Shown: positions 1 through 7,179 of the stretch, piece after piece
Layout of the letters: each line of letters starts with the position of its first letter
How positions within the stretch are numbered: position 1 is the first letter of the stretch
Source of the DNA: SIG565 sp045540055
GTDB lineage: Bacteria > Bacillota > Clostridia > Oscillospirales > Acutalibacteraceae
DNA length: 55,823 nucleotides
NCBI GenBank assembly: GCA_045540055.1
Contig: JAZQGO010000028.1
Coordinates: 1-55,823 of the forward strand
Direction: 5' to 3'
Position numbers and translations under genes: made by a program
The notes under the pieces: model-generated
The model's input: only the letters and a program-made list of their open reading frames with translations
What the model was told of the DNA's origin: nothing
Databases searched by the model: none

Positions 1-2
1 CC

Positions 3-356
3 AATTATCTCACTTTTTATAAATACATAAACGGGTATAAAACCTCTGATTTTGTTGAAATTTCTCTTGATAATAATGGAAATATTATTGCCTATGCTGC
101 CCCCAATAAAAATGATTTTAATACCACAAATTATAATATTAGTAAAATAAGTATTGACGAGACAAAAATGGAAAAAAAGCTAGTATCAACATTAGATACA
201 AAATATGGTGTTGATAAATACAATTATCATATATCAGATAGTTTGATAAATATATGTAATGACAAAATTGAATATATTATGTTTGTGGAAATAGAAAACC
301 ACGAAGGAATAAAATGTGGAGAGATTTTTGCTTTCAATAACGATTTTGTAGAATAA
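3..356 (+). CDS. Hypothetical protein, C-terminal part (5' end outside window)
   Basis: The frame is open from base 3 to the TAA at 354-356, so this is the last 117 residues of a gene that begins before the window. An internal ATG at 168 has no convincing ribosome site, so it is unlikely to be the true start. The fragment is polar and rich in Asn, Ile, Lys and Tyr, with no membrane segment and no motif I recognise. It is markedly more AT-rich than the genes further right, which may mean foreign origin or simply a poorly conserved gene. Function unknown. Confidence 0.5.
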   Translation, partial: NYLTFYKYINGYKTSDFVEISLDNNGNIIAYAAPNKNDFNTTNYNISKISIDETKMEKKLVSTLDTKYGVDKYNYHISDSLINICNDKIEYIMFVEIENHEGIKCGEIFAFNNDFVE

Positions 357-902
357 TATAAAAATAAGTATAATCGCATAAGTTTAAGAATTTGTAATAC
401 CATAATACTATTTTCTAATATGTAAATATTTCGGTCTCATATCTCGGCAACAGGTTCGGTCAAATACCATTTATATCATTAGCCGAGGTAAGAATGCTAT
501 AAGAGGGTATAAGACCTAAATATTTGATGTGATAAAAAATTATACTTGTCTCATCAAAGGTGAAAACTAAATATTTCATCAAACCGCCCTCTTGTTTAAG
601 GAATTTAAGTAGGAGGGTTGTTTTTGCCCTCACCAAAACAGATGAGGTGTAAGTTTTGGAGCAACAGGCAAATATCCGTACACCACATTTACCGTAGGGA
701 AGCCTAGCCTCAAAACTATGAAATTTTGAGGGTAAGGCAGGAATAGCCGTCATACTTTCGTCAGTTTTATAGCTTAAAAACAAAGTTTTTAACTGCATTT
801 TCACTTGTATGATTTTTAGTTCTGTGGTATGATTATTGTCATACCACAGTTTTTGTGTCCCAATTTGACACAAGCATATAATACACCCAAGGCGGTGATG
901 AT
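357..902. other. 546-base stretch without a convincing gene
   Basis: The only long frame is 460-873 on the minus strand (137 codons). It has no ribosome site at its first ATG, which sits inside the hairpin at 822-849, and its product resembles no family I know. A later minus-strand ATG at about position 579 (39 codons) is preceded by a purine-rich GAGGGCGG, so a small peptide is possible. The central part (about 580-750) has higher GC than its surroundings and could be a non-coding RNA or a remnant of a mobile element. I cannot assign it. Confidence 0.3.
822..855 (+). terminator. Hairpin with T-tract, upstream of small membrane protein gene
   Basis: An 11-base perfect stem (822-832 with 839-849) with a 6-base loop is followed by TTTTT on the plus strand. 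It resembles an intrinsic terminator but is AT-rich. It could end a transcript of the unassigned stretch before the gene at 903. Confidence 0.45.
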
Positions 903-1097
903 ATGAAAGCTGTTCGAATGATTTTATGGATTATTTTTTGCATAATTTTTTTATTAGGACTCTTATACTTATTTACGGGTTCGTTGGAATGGTTTCCTAC
1001 AGCCGAGCAACAAGAAAAGGCGAGGATAACATCATTAATTATGATGTTAGTGCCAACTATTTGTGGTGTAATATTGTTTTTAACAAGAAAAAAGTGA
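903..1097 (+). CDS. Small two-TM membrane protein, hypothetical
   Basis: The product is 64 residues with two hydrophobic segments (about 5-27 and 44-61) joined by a charged loop containing EQQEKAR, and a basic RKK tail. It is probably an inner-membrane hairpin protein. The start is supported by GGCGGTGAT a few bases upstream of the ATG. A frame-shifted reading of the same DNA (926-1156) has no ribosome site and was dropped. A strong terminator follows at 1144-1176, so the gene is a single transcription unit. No family recognised. Confidence 0.5.
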   Translation: MKAVRMILWIIFCIIFLLGLLYLFTGSLEWFPTAEQQEKARITSLIMMLVPTICGVILFLTRKK

Positions 1098-1143
1098 GAA
1101 AATCAGGTTTTTCGACCGGTTCCATTTTGAGTGTCGGTCCCCC

Positions 1144-1176
1144 AAAAACTCCTTGAGAAATCTCAAGGAGTTTTTT
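1144..1176 (+). terminator. Rho-independent terminator
   Basis: A 15-base perfect inverted repeat (1144-1158 and 1161-1175) with a 2-base loop ends in a run of six T. It closes the small membrane protein gene at 903. Confidence 0.85.
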
Positions 1177-1183
1177 CAGTTAT

Positions 1184-1295
1184 ATTTGGCCTTGCGGCGA
1201 GTTATATTGAGCTTCGCTCAGTTATATTTGCTTCGCAAATGTTAAGAGGCGAATTTTATTTCACATTTTGCCATAAGGCAAAATATTTCATTTAA
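1184..1295. repeat. Cluster of short palindromes (hairpin array)
   Basis: There are at least three short hairpins in 110 bases: TGAGC-TTC-GCTCA (1208-1220), ATTTGC-TTC-GCAAAT (1226-1240) and ATTTTGCC-ATAA-GGCAAAAT (1265-1284). They are spaced by GTTATAT or TTTCA-type linkers. A weaker one, GGCCTTGCGGC, lies at about 1189-1199. The arrangement is the same kind as the larger array at 6791-6940. The region has no open frame. Confidence 0.65.
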
Positions 1296-1335
1296 CCTTG
1301 CACCACTGCCGCTTTTTTGCTATAATACACACAAG

Positions 1336-1599
1336 GTGGCAAAGCTTCAGTTTATAGTAAACTTTGTGCTTAATTTCAAAAAAGAAACTATTTATGCCGC
1401 AGCGGGTGATTTAATTGCTGCCCATAAAAAGGGCACCGACTTTATATCAAAGCTTTGTGTGGTAAAGGCTTTACCTGCTGATATTGCTATATGCACAAAT
1501 GTCTGTTACCCGTTAGACCAAAACACCTATCAAGCGGTAAAGGGTATGACTGCGGTTGAGGCGACAGTAAGGGATGGTGGTTGAATAATCATCAGCTTT
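1336..1599 (+). pseudogene. larA: Lactate racemase (LarA family) C-terminal remnant
   Basis: The translated stretch has the pattern of the C-terminal domain of nickel-dependent lactate racemase LarA: FIVNFVLN...KKE, AGDLIAAHKKG, then ADIAI...YPLDQNTYQAVKGMTAVEATV..GG. Intact LarA is about 420 residues; only about 85 remain. The frame then hits TGA at 1582-1584 exactly where the family normally has a hydrophobic residue after GG, and reads on as IIIS. The N-terminal domain and its catalytic lysine and histidines are missing, so the fragment cannot be active. A GTG at 1336 and a TATAAT at 1321 may be fortuitous. Confidence 0.65.
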
Positions 1600-1625
1600 C
1601 ATAAACAAATTTAAGGAGTATTAGT

Positions 1626-2144
1626 GTGAAAAAGATTATATCAATTTTAATAGTTGCTTGTTTAATGTTTTCGCTTTGTGCGTGTGACTTTTTAAAGGAT
1701 GTTGCAGATTCTGCGGTGAACACAAATGCAGAGGCTAAAACCTTCGAGTTCGATGGTATTTCGATCGAACTTACCACCGATTTTTTGCGAATGGACTTTG
1801 TAAGCGAGGATTATGATTTTATTGTAGGGGACGAAACCCTTACAATAATGGGCATTAAAATGCCGCACGAAGAAACCGGTTTAAGTGAACTTCCTGTTTT
1901 AGAATTTGCTAAAAACTTCCGCTCGTTAATGCTTGAAAACAATCCCACATCGGTTACTCAAATCGACTCTATTCCTACAATGCAATATCGCTCTACCGAG
2001 AGTGGCGAGGAGCAGACGGTTGCGGTTATGTATTATAAAACGGATGATTGCTTTTGGGTGCTTTGTTTCACAACCCTGACCGAAGATTTTGATGATATGT
2101 ATGATAATATTTGCAAATATGCAAAGACAGTTAAATGCGAATAA
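1626..2144 (+). CDS. Secreted lipoprotein, unknown function
   Basis: The product is 172 residues with a lipoprotein signal: a basic start, a hydrophobic stretch and the lipobox FSLCAC with the lipidated Cys at about residue 20. The mature part should sit on the outer face of the membrane. It is mostly beta/alpha mixed and acidic with no catalytic motif I recognise. The start is GTG, chosen because AAGGAG lies at 1613-1618, 7 bases upstream. A terminator follows at 2174-2205, so it is monocistronic. Confidence 0.75.
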   Translation: MKKIISILIVACLMFSLCACDFLKDVADSAVNTNAEAKTFEFDGISIELTTDFLRMDFVSEDYDFIVGDETLTIMGIKMPHEETGLSELPVLEFAKNFRSLMLENNPTSVTQIDSIPTMQYRSTESGEEQTVAVMYYKTDDCFWVLCFTTLTEDFDDMYDNICKYAKTVKCE

Positions 2145-2173
2145 AAACTTTTTTATTGGTTGTTTTTGAATTG

Positions 2174-2205
2174 AAATCCTGAATGCGCAAGTGTTCAGGA
2201 TTTTT
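2174..2205 (+). terminator. Rho-independent terminator
   Basis: A 10-base stem AAATCCTGAA / TTCAGGATTT (2174-2183, 2194-2203) is followed by T residues. It ends the lipoprotein gene. Confidence 0.7.
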
Positions 2206-2271
2206 ACTTTTTATTGAATTTGCAGTCGGGATTTACGGGCGATAGGCGTTAGGAGAGACGGCGATAATGTG

Positions 2272-2333
2272 TTGCGACTTTATCTACAATATGTTATAAT
2301 GGTTAAGGGAAGTCGAAACTGATAAGTTTCGAC
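2272..2333 (+). promoter_or_regulatory. Promoter plus 5'-UTR hairpin for the ACT-MBL gene
   Basis: TTGCGA (2272-2277), a 17-base spacer and TATAAT (2295-2300) form a good sigma-A promoter. Shortly after the expected start site is a 9-base perfect hairpin, GTCGAAACT-GATA-AGTTTCGAC (2312-2333), within the leader. There is no T-tract, so it is more likely an mRNA-stability or protein-binding element than a terminator. Confidence 0.6.
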
Positions 2334-2370
2334 AAAATTAAATCATTATTATATTATCGAGGCGACATTC

Positions 2371-3813
2371 TTGAAAAAAACATTCATTACAACGATGCCT
2401 AATCATATTGGTGCATTTTTAAGGGCCAGTGAATGTCTTGCGGCTCTTGGCATTAATATTACACGCGTAAGCTATAACAAGGCAATCGATTCGCACACGC
2501 TGTTTATTGATGCTGAGGGTAGCAGCAAGCAGCTTGCTGAGGCCAACAGACAGCTCACAAAAATAGGATATTTGCAAAACGATAAAAACGATAAAAGCAT
2601 TGTTTTGTTGGAATTTCGGCTCAGGGATATGCCGGGCAGTGTAACCGATGTGCTCACCCTGATTAGTAAGTATAATTTTAATATCTCATATATCAGCTCT
2701 CAGGAAAACGGTACCGATTATCAGTTCTTTAAGATGGGTTTGTTTGTTGAGGATGCCAAAAAGATTTCTCAATTTATAACTGATGCTGAAAAAATTTGCA
2801 AGTTAAGGATTATTGATTATAACCGTTCGGAAAAGGTGTTTGATAACAGTATTTTCTATAATTCATTTGTAGAGGGGTTATCTAATTGTATTGGTCTATC
2901 GGGTGAAGTTAAGAATGATTTACTTGTTAATGCCAACCTTGCTATGCAGACTTTAGATGAACAAGGCTTGTCACCCTTTAAGACCTTTGACAGTATAAGC
3001 CGATTCGCCGATTTGTTGGCGAAATGTATAGGCGAGTGTTTTTTGCCAAGGATAACAAATTATTATATAACAGATAATACCGAAATCATTCTTATAGAAC
3101 CTCCGTGTGGAAGCAATACGATAATTATTAAAAGCTGCGGGGAGATATTATTTATAGATAGCGGATATGCCATTTACCATAACGAGATGGTTGGTATATT
3201 AAATAATATACTGCCGCAATTTGATGAAAGTGAAAAAAGAATACTGATTACACACGCTGATGTTGACCATTGCGGTTTGTTGCCTATATTTGATGAGGTA
3301 ATAGCCAGCAAGAAAACGGCTGAGTGTTTAAAGCTTGAATATGAGGGCAAGGATGGCTTCAGAGAACAGAATCCACTGCATAAACCGTATGTTAAAATGT
3401 GTAAGATACTCACAGAATATAGACCTGTGTCGCCCGATAAGGTTAAGGGCATATGGGATAGGTCGGATAATTTGAATGAACCGTTGGTAAGTGTGGGGAC
3501 TTTTGATTTTGGCGAACTGCATTTTAATGTTTATGAAGGCAAGGGCGGTCACCTACCGGGTGAAATCGTACTGGTCGATGAGACCCGTCATATTGCTTTT
3601 ACGGGTGATATATATATAAATATGCACGGACTTACTGCGGAGCAGGCCGAGTATAATCAGTATGCACCGATATTGATGACATCGGTTGATACGGATCCTG
3701 AGCTTTGTAAAACAGAGAGAAATGCCATTGTTGGTCTTTTAAGTGTCGGCAAGTGGCAGATTTTCGGTTCGCACGGAAGTAAGAAAGATTTAATTGTAAG
3801 CAAAAGTCAATGA
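2371..3813 (+). CDS. ACT-ACT-metallo-beta-lactamase fusion protein
   Basis: 480 residues. The first 150 form two ACT-like small-molecule-binding modules (about 3-70 and 78-150, the second with LRDMPGSVTDVL). The C-terminal half is a metallo-beta-lactamase fold: ITHADVDHCG with H295, D297, D299 and H300, then H394 in GGHLPGE, D413 in FTGD and H468 in FGSHGS, a full set of metal ligands. The architecture suggests a hydrolase or sensor gated by an amino acid or similar ligand. The start is TTG at 2371, preceded by GAGGCG. The gene has its own promoter and a bidirectional terminator. Substrate unknown; the protein has no signal peptide and should be cytoplasmic. Confidence 0.8.
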   Translation: MKKTFITTMPNHIGAFLRASECLAALGINITRVSYNKAIDSHTLFIDAEGSSKQLAEANRQLTKIGYLQNDKNDKSIVLLEFRLRDMPGSVTDVLTLISKYNFNISYISSQENGTDYQFFKMGLFVEDAKKISQFITDAEKICKLRIIDYNRSEKVFDNSIFYNSFVEGLSNCIGLSGEVKNDLLVNANLAMQTLDEQGLSPFKTFDSISRFADLLAKCIGECFLPRITNYYITDNTEIILIEPPCGSNTIIIKSCGEILFIDSGYAIYHNEMVGILNNILPQFDESEKRILITHADVDHCGLLPIFDEVIASKKTAECLKLEYEGKDGFREQNPLHKPYVKMCKILTEYRPVSPDKVKGIWDRSDNLNEPLVSVGTFDFGELHFNVYEGKGGHLPGEIVLVDETRHIAFTGDIYINMHGLTAEQAEYNQYAPILMTSVDTDPELCKTERNAIVGLLSVGKWQIFGSHGSKKDLIVSKSQ

Positions 3814-3820
3814 TTTTTAA

Positions 3821-3859
3821 TGTAAAAAAGAGTTACTCACCGAGTAACTCTTTTTTTAC
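3821..3859. terminator. Bidirectional terminator
   Basis: GAGTTACTC / GAGTAACTC with a 3-base loop is flanked by A-tract and T-tract that also pair. It serves the plus-strand ACT-MBL gene and the minus-strand sodC, whose stop lies inside it. Confidence 0.85.
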
Positions 3860-4299
3860 ACCTTATGAACTACGCCACAGGCGATTTTTGTGCCTGCGTT
3901 GCCTGATGGTTGGGAATTAAAATCATCGGCCATATTGTGAATTACTACTGTTCGCCCGATGATGTCCGATACGCTAAGGCGATCTGTCGCTACGGCGAGA
4001 TATGCGCCATCACCGCAACGCATTAGCGGCGGAAGGTCACCTGCGTGGGTGGGGTGAGGGGAGTGTGTAGGATTATAATGTGCGCGTGTATCCGAAAATT
4101 CGGCGCCGGCACAGGTGCTGCCTTCGTGAATGTGAAAACCAAAAAATCCGCTACCGTTTTTTGGCAATCCGGTAATATTTGCTTCTATTAAAACATAGCC
4201 TCTTTTTTGATAAAATTTGACTGTACCTGACAGGTTTATCAAGTCACTTCCGCCTCTGATATTGGCTATTGCGTTCAGTTGGCAATGTTTTTTATACAT
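3856..4299 (-). CDS. sodC: Copper/zinc superoxide dismutase family protein
   Basis: The 147-residue product carries the Cu/Zn SOD signatures: GFHIHEGSTC (copper ligands and the disulfide Cys), HYNPTHSPHPTHAGDLPP (bridging and zinc ligands) and HNMADDFNSQPSGNAGTKIACG near the C-terminus. The enzyme dismutes superoxide. Most bacterial SodC proteins are exported, but this one has no signal peptide, so either it is cytoplasmic or a start further upstream is missed; the 9-base gap to tspO leaves no room. It is probably co-transcribed with tspO (upstream on this strand), suggesting an oxygen/redox stress pair. Confidence 0.85.
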   Translation of the reverse strand: MYKKHCQLNAIANIRGGSDLINLSGTVKFYQKRGYVLIEANITGLPKNGSGFFGFHIHEGSTCAGAEFSDTRAHYNPTHSPHPTHAGDLPPLMRCGDGAYLAVATDRLSVSDIIGRTVVIHNMADDFNSQPSGNAGTKIACGVVHKV

Positions 4300-4308
4300 A
4301 CTTATCCC

Positions 4309-4785
4309 CTATCTATTTAAATACCAAATACCAAAATTCAGATAACCTGCAAAGGCTACCCATACAGCGTATGGTATTTGCAGATAAGCCGCAATTGGCT
4401 CAATTTTATAATACTGATATATGGTTTTAAGAATTAAGAATAGTAGCAATAATAACCAGATAAATGCAAATAAAAATGCGCGTATATTAAAGAAAATAAT
4501 GCTCCAAAAGAAGTTTACGATAAGACTTGCGGCGTAGGTATAGAGCGCTCGCTTGCGCTGTGGCTTCGGTGCAGAATTACTTGTGTAAATCATTGCGGCG
4601 CTAACACCCATAAGGATATAGAGAACGGTCCACACGATTGGGAAAAGTATCGAGGGCGGTGATAGTGGGGGAGTGACCACCTCGCCGTATATATCCATAC
4701 TGTTTATTGTAAGTAGGGCCGAAAGAGCGCCGACCGCCAGTGCTATTGCAACCGATATGACATACGGTTTTGCTTTATTGTTCAT
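4309..4785 (-). CDS. tspO: TspO/MBR family membrane protein
   Basis: 158 residues, five hydrophobic helices, with family landmarks PPLSPP, VWTVLYILMG, NFFWSIIFF and the C-terminal AVWVAFAGYLNFGIWYLN. TspO proteins bind tetrapyrroles such as porphyrins and are linked to oxidative stress. It is the first gene of a minus-strand pair with sodC. The start ATG is preceded by AAAGGTGG. The intergenic stretch to the divergent ZIP gene contains TATAAT-like boxes on the minus strand. Confidence 0.9.
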   Translation of the reverse strand: MNNKAKPYVISVAIALAVGALSALLTINSMDIYGEVVTPPLSPPSILFPIVWTVLYILMGVSAAMIYTSNSAPKPQRKRALYTYAASLIVNFFWSIIFFNIRAFLFAFIWLLLLLFLILKTIYQYYKIEPIAAYLQIPYAVWVAFAGYLNFGIWYLNR

Positions 4786-4837
4786 ATGATTACCACCTTT
4801 AAGACAATTATATGATGGCGCTAAAGTATTATATTCC

Positions 4838-4866
4838 TTGAAATACCGACGAGGTTATGATATTAT
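4838..4866 (+). promoter_or_regulatory. Sigma-A promoter for ZIP transporter
   Basis: TTGAAA (4838-4843), a 17-base spacer and TATTAT (4861-4866) lie 36 bases before the ATG at 4902. Confidence 0.65.
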
Positions 4867-4901
4867 AAAAAAGTATTTAAAAGTAATTTCGGGTGATTTA
4901 T

Positions 4902-5654
4902 ATGATGCTTGTACTATTAACGGCGCTGGGCGTTGGTGCCTCGACGGTTTTCGGCGCATTTATCGGATTTATATTTAAAAAGACCTCTCAAAAATTTTCG
5001 GATATAGTTTTAGCCTTTGCCGCAGGTGTTATGCTGGCCGCGGCGGTGTTGGGACTTATATTGCCGTCGGTAGAGTACGGTGGAAAATTTGGTATTTTAA
5101 TAACTGTTGCCGGAATTTTTGCGGGCGCTTTGTGTCTTAACCTGATAGATAAATTGGTGCCGCACCTTCACAAGTTAGTAGGTAGCGACGGTGAAGCCCA
5201 TCATAACGCAGGTCTTAGCAAGGTTTTATTGTTTGTGACTGCCATTGCCATTCATAATTTGCCTGAGGGAATAGCGGCAGGCGTCGGCTTTGGCTCGGGG
5301 GACACAACGCAGGTGTTGATGATAGCAGGTGGTATCGCACTGCAGAATATACCCGAGGGTATGGTTATTATTGGGCCCATGCTGGCGGCAGGTGTTTCGC
5401 CCAGAAAGACCTTTATTTGCGCTATGATTACGGGTGCTGTTGAGGTTGTCGGTACACTTATAGGATATTTTGCGGTAAGCATATCTACCGTTATTTTACC
5501 CTTCGCCTTAGCCTTTGCGGGCGGTACAATGCTTTATGTTATAAGTGATGAAATGATACCCGAAACACACGCTCACGGACATCAGCGAGGGGCGACTTAT
5601 TCGCTTTTAGTAGGCTTTTGTGTAATGCTTGCAAGTGATATTTTATTAGGCTGA
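4902..5654 (+). CDS. ZIP family divalent metal transporter
   Basis: About 250 residues with eight predicted helices. The two metal-site helices are clear: HNLPEGIAAGVGFG in TM4 and LQNIPEGMVI in TM5 (HNxPEG and xNxPEG), as in ZupT-like proteins. It should import zinc or other divalent metals. A short His-containing loop (HLHKLVG...HHN) precedes TM4. I chose ATG at 4902 because GGGTGAT at 4891-4896 is well spaced; an in-frame GTG at 4893 overlaps that site. The HAD gene follows 10 bases later and is probably co-transcribed. Confidence 0.88.
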   Translation: MMLVLLTALGVGASTVFGAFIGFIFKKTSQKFSDIVLAFAAGVMLAAAVLGLILPSVEYGGKFGILITVAGIFAGALCLNLIDKLVPHLHKLVGSDGEAHHNAGLSKVLLFVTAIAIHNLPEGIAAGVGFGSGDTTQVLMIAGGIALQNIPEGMVIIGPMLAAGVSPRKTFICAMITGAVEVVGTLIGYFAVSISTVILPFALAFAGGTMLYVISDEMIPETHAHGHQRGATYSLLVGFCVMLASDILLG

Positions 5655-5664
5655 GAGGTTAGTT

Positions 5665-6303
5665 ATGTTTAGTGTTATATTTGATATGGACGGTACACTG
5701 CTCGACACCCAGCGTATCTGCTTGACGGCGTGGGAAAAATCAGGGCTGAACCAAGGCTTTAAGGGTATGGGTGAGCATGTTGCCAAGGTGTGTGGAATGA
5801 ACATTGTCGGTTGGACAAAGTATTTAAATGATAATTTTCCAACACTTGATGCCGATAAATTCAATAAAGAAATGCGCCAATATGTTGTGGATAATCAGGT
5901 TGTGCGATTCAAGAGGGGCGCAGAGGAATTGATTAGATTTTTAAAGGAAAATAATATCAAAATCGGTTTGGCATCGGGCTCATCTCGTGAATCTGTTGAC
6001 CATCATTTGCGCGAACTCGATGCCGAAAAATATTTCGATGTAACCTTGAGTGGATATGAGGTTAAAAACGGTAAGCCTGCGCCCGATATTTTTTTAGAAT
6101 GCGCGAGACTTATGGGCGTCGAGCCCCGAGACTGCTTTGTGTTTGAGGATTCGCCAAACGGCGTCAGAGCAGGTATTGCGGCAGGTATGCGGTGTATAGG
6201 TATACCCGATATTGCCGATTTCAGCGAAGAAATTAAAGGTATGCTCTTCGCCGAGCTTTCTTCACTTGACGAGGCTGTAGATATACTAAAGAAATATCTA
6301 TAA
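5665..6303 (+). CDS. HAD-family phosphatase / beta-phosphoglucomutase-like
   Basis: 212 residues with all HAD motifs: FDMDGTLLDT (nucleophile D7, acid D9), GLASGSS (motif II), a lysine in KNGKPAPD (motif III) and FEDSPNGVRAG (motif IV). The helical cap between motifs I and II marks subclass I, as in beta-phosphoglucomutase and phosphoglycolate phosphatase. The substrate cannot be read from the sequence. The gene starts 10 bases after the ZIP gene with GAGAGG upstream of the ATG. Confidence 0.88.
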   Translation: MFSVIFDMDGTLLDTQRICLTAWEKSGLNQGFKGMGEHVAKVCGMNIVGWTKYLNDNFPTLDADKFNKEMRQYVVDNQVVRFKRGAEELIRFLKENNIKIGLASGSSRESVDHHLRELDAEKYFDVTLSGYEVKNGKPAPDIFLECARLMGVEPRDCFVFEDSPNGVRAGIAAGMRCIGIPDIADFSEEIKGMLFAELSSLDEAVDILKKYL

Positions 6304-6311
6304 TATTTAAA

Positions 6312-6343
6312 ACCCCACAATTGTTATATAACAATTGTGGGGT
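6312..6343 (+). terminator. Strong hairpin after HAD gene
   Basis: A 15-base perfect stem (6312-6326 and 6329-6343), 32 bases in all. The T-tract after it is poor (AGTTTG), so termination efficiency is uncertain. Confidence 0.6.
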
Positions 6344-6407
6344 AGTTTGTGTAAGAGAAGTCCAAAGTTACCATTTATAAATAGGCTTTTTGTAGTATTT
6401 TTCTGAT

Positions 6408-6758
6408 TTAGGCTTTTGCCATCTCCTTAGCGGTGTTGATGGAAGCAATCAGGATACGACGGATAGTTCCGCATTGATTATAAAGGTCAACTGCCGCTTC
6501 TCTATTCAAAACTTCGGATTTTACAAACAGTTCTAACCAGTATTCCGTTTCATAACATTCTTTCAATGCGATCTGCAATTTAGCAATAAAATCGGGCTTT
6601 CCGTGAGCGTAGTTGGTTTCGTGGATATTCGCACCAATGGAAGTTGCAGAGCGCTCTATTTGATTAACAAGAGAATAGTGCCCTTTAATTGTTTCACAGA
6701 GTTTGATTATTTTAATGGCAAAATCCATAGACAAATCGACGAGTTTATTTTCTTTCAT
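6408..6758 (-). CDS. Four-helix bundle protein (23S rRNA-IVP / Avd-like family)
   Basis: 116 residues, all helical, with the family hallmarks LVNQIERSATSIGANIHE and LQIALKECYETEYWLELF. Members include the ORF of 23S rRNA intervening sequences and the Avd accessory protein of diversity-generating retroelements; most are of unknown role and bind nucleic acid. I chose the ATG at 6758, with AGAGGTG 6-8 bases upstream, over the GTG three codons earlier. TATAAT lies just upstream. No reverse transcriptase or variable repeat is nearby. Its 5' end abuts the palindrome array at 6791-6940. Confidence 0.85.
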   Translation of the reverse strand: MKENKLVDLSMDFAIKIIKLCETIKGHYSLVNQIERSATSIGANIHETNYAHGKPDFIAKLQIALKECYETEYWLELFVKSEVLNREAAVDLYNQCGTIRRILIASINTAKEMAKA

Positions 6759-6790
6759 AATCCACACCTCTGCGTATATTATAACATGGT

Positions 6791-6940
6791 TAATGAAATA
6801 TTGCTACGCAATATGAAATAATCCTTCGGATTATGAAATATTTTGCTTTAGCGGCAAAATGTGAAATAAAATTTGCCTATATTCGCTCAAGCGAATATTT
6901 CAAAGCGAAGCTATTTCACTTGCCCGTAAGGGCAAATTTC
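6791..6940. repeat. Array of tandem short palindromes
   Basis: Five or six hairpins are strung together with TGAAATA / ATTTCA linkers: ATATTGC-TAC-GCAATAT (6798-6814), TAATCC-TTC-GGATTA (6819-6833), ATTTTGC..GCAAAAT (6840-6860), ATATTCGCT-CA-AGCGAATAT (6879-6898), a weaker AGC-GAA-GCT near 6905, and TTGCCC-GTAA-GGGCAA (6920-6935). In addition AAATTTGCC (6869-6877) can pair with GGCAAATTT (6931-6939), enclosing the inner hairpins in one branched structure. No gene reads across it. It shares design and linkers with 1184-1295. Confidence 0.75.
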
Positions 6941-6944
6941 ATTG

Positions 6945-6987
6945 AAAAGAAACACCTTTTGTCCGGTAGACAAAAGGTGTTTCTTTT
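6945..6987 (-). terminator. Terminator of tRNA-Val
   Basis: A 19-base perfect inverted repeat (6945-6963 and 6969-6987) with a 5-base loop lies directly downstream of the tRNA on the minus strand and ends in TTTT. Confidence 0.8.
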
Positions 6988-6988
6988 C

Positions 6989-7065
6989 TGGTGGAGACAA
7001 CTGGACTTGAACCGGTGACCCCTTGCATGTCAAGCAAGTACTCTAACCAACTGAGCTATGCCTCC
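6989..7065 (-). tRNA. tRNA-Val (anticodon GAC)
   Basis: Read on the minus strand, this has acceptor GGAGGCA pairing with TGTCTCC, a D arm with AGTTGGTTA, anticodon stem CTTGC/GCAAG with loop TTGACAT (anticodon GAC, reading GUC/GUU), a T arm with GGTTCAAGT, discriminator A and an encoded CCA (6989-6991). One T-stem pair is a C-A mismatch. It reads as an intact, functional tRNA. Confidence 0.92.
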
Positions 7066-7179
7066 ATATATTAATATATTACCACAAAAATCAGAAAAGT
7101 AAAGTGATTTTTAAAAAGCACTTTATGTTCGAGGCAAAATATGTTATAATTTGTATGTTAAAAGGGGATGGAGAGTAAT

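Noticed and set aside
460..873. 137-codon minus-strand open frame
   Set aside because: No ribosome site at its start, its first codons overlap a hairpin, and the product matches no known family. Kept only as an unexplained region.
926..1156. 76-codon frame overlapping the small membrane protein gene
   Set aside because: It lacks a ribosome site and runs into the terminator hairpin; the 903-1097 frame has a good start and a clear two-helix product.
1184..1295. CRISPR-like repeat array
   Set aside because: Units are palindromes of different sequence, not identical direct repeats with spacers, and no cas gene is present.
1582..1584. Possible selenocysteine codon in the larA fragment
   Set aside because: The family has no Sec at this place, no SECIS-like hairpin follows closely, and most of the gene is missing.
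6408..6940. Diversity-generating retroelement suggested by the Avd-like protein
   Set aside because: No reverse transcriptase and no template/variable repeat pair anywhere near; the adjacent repeats are hairpins.
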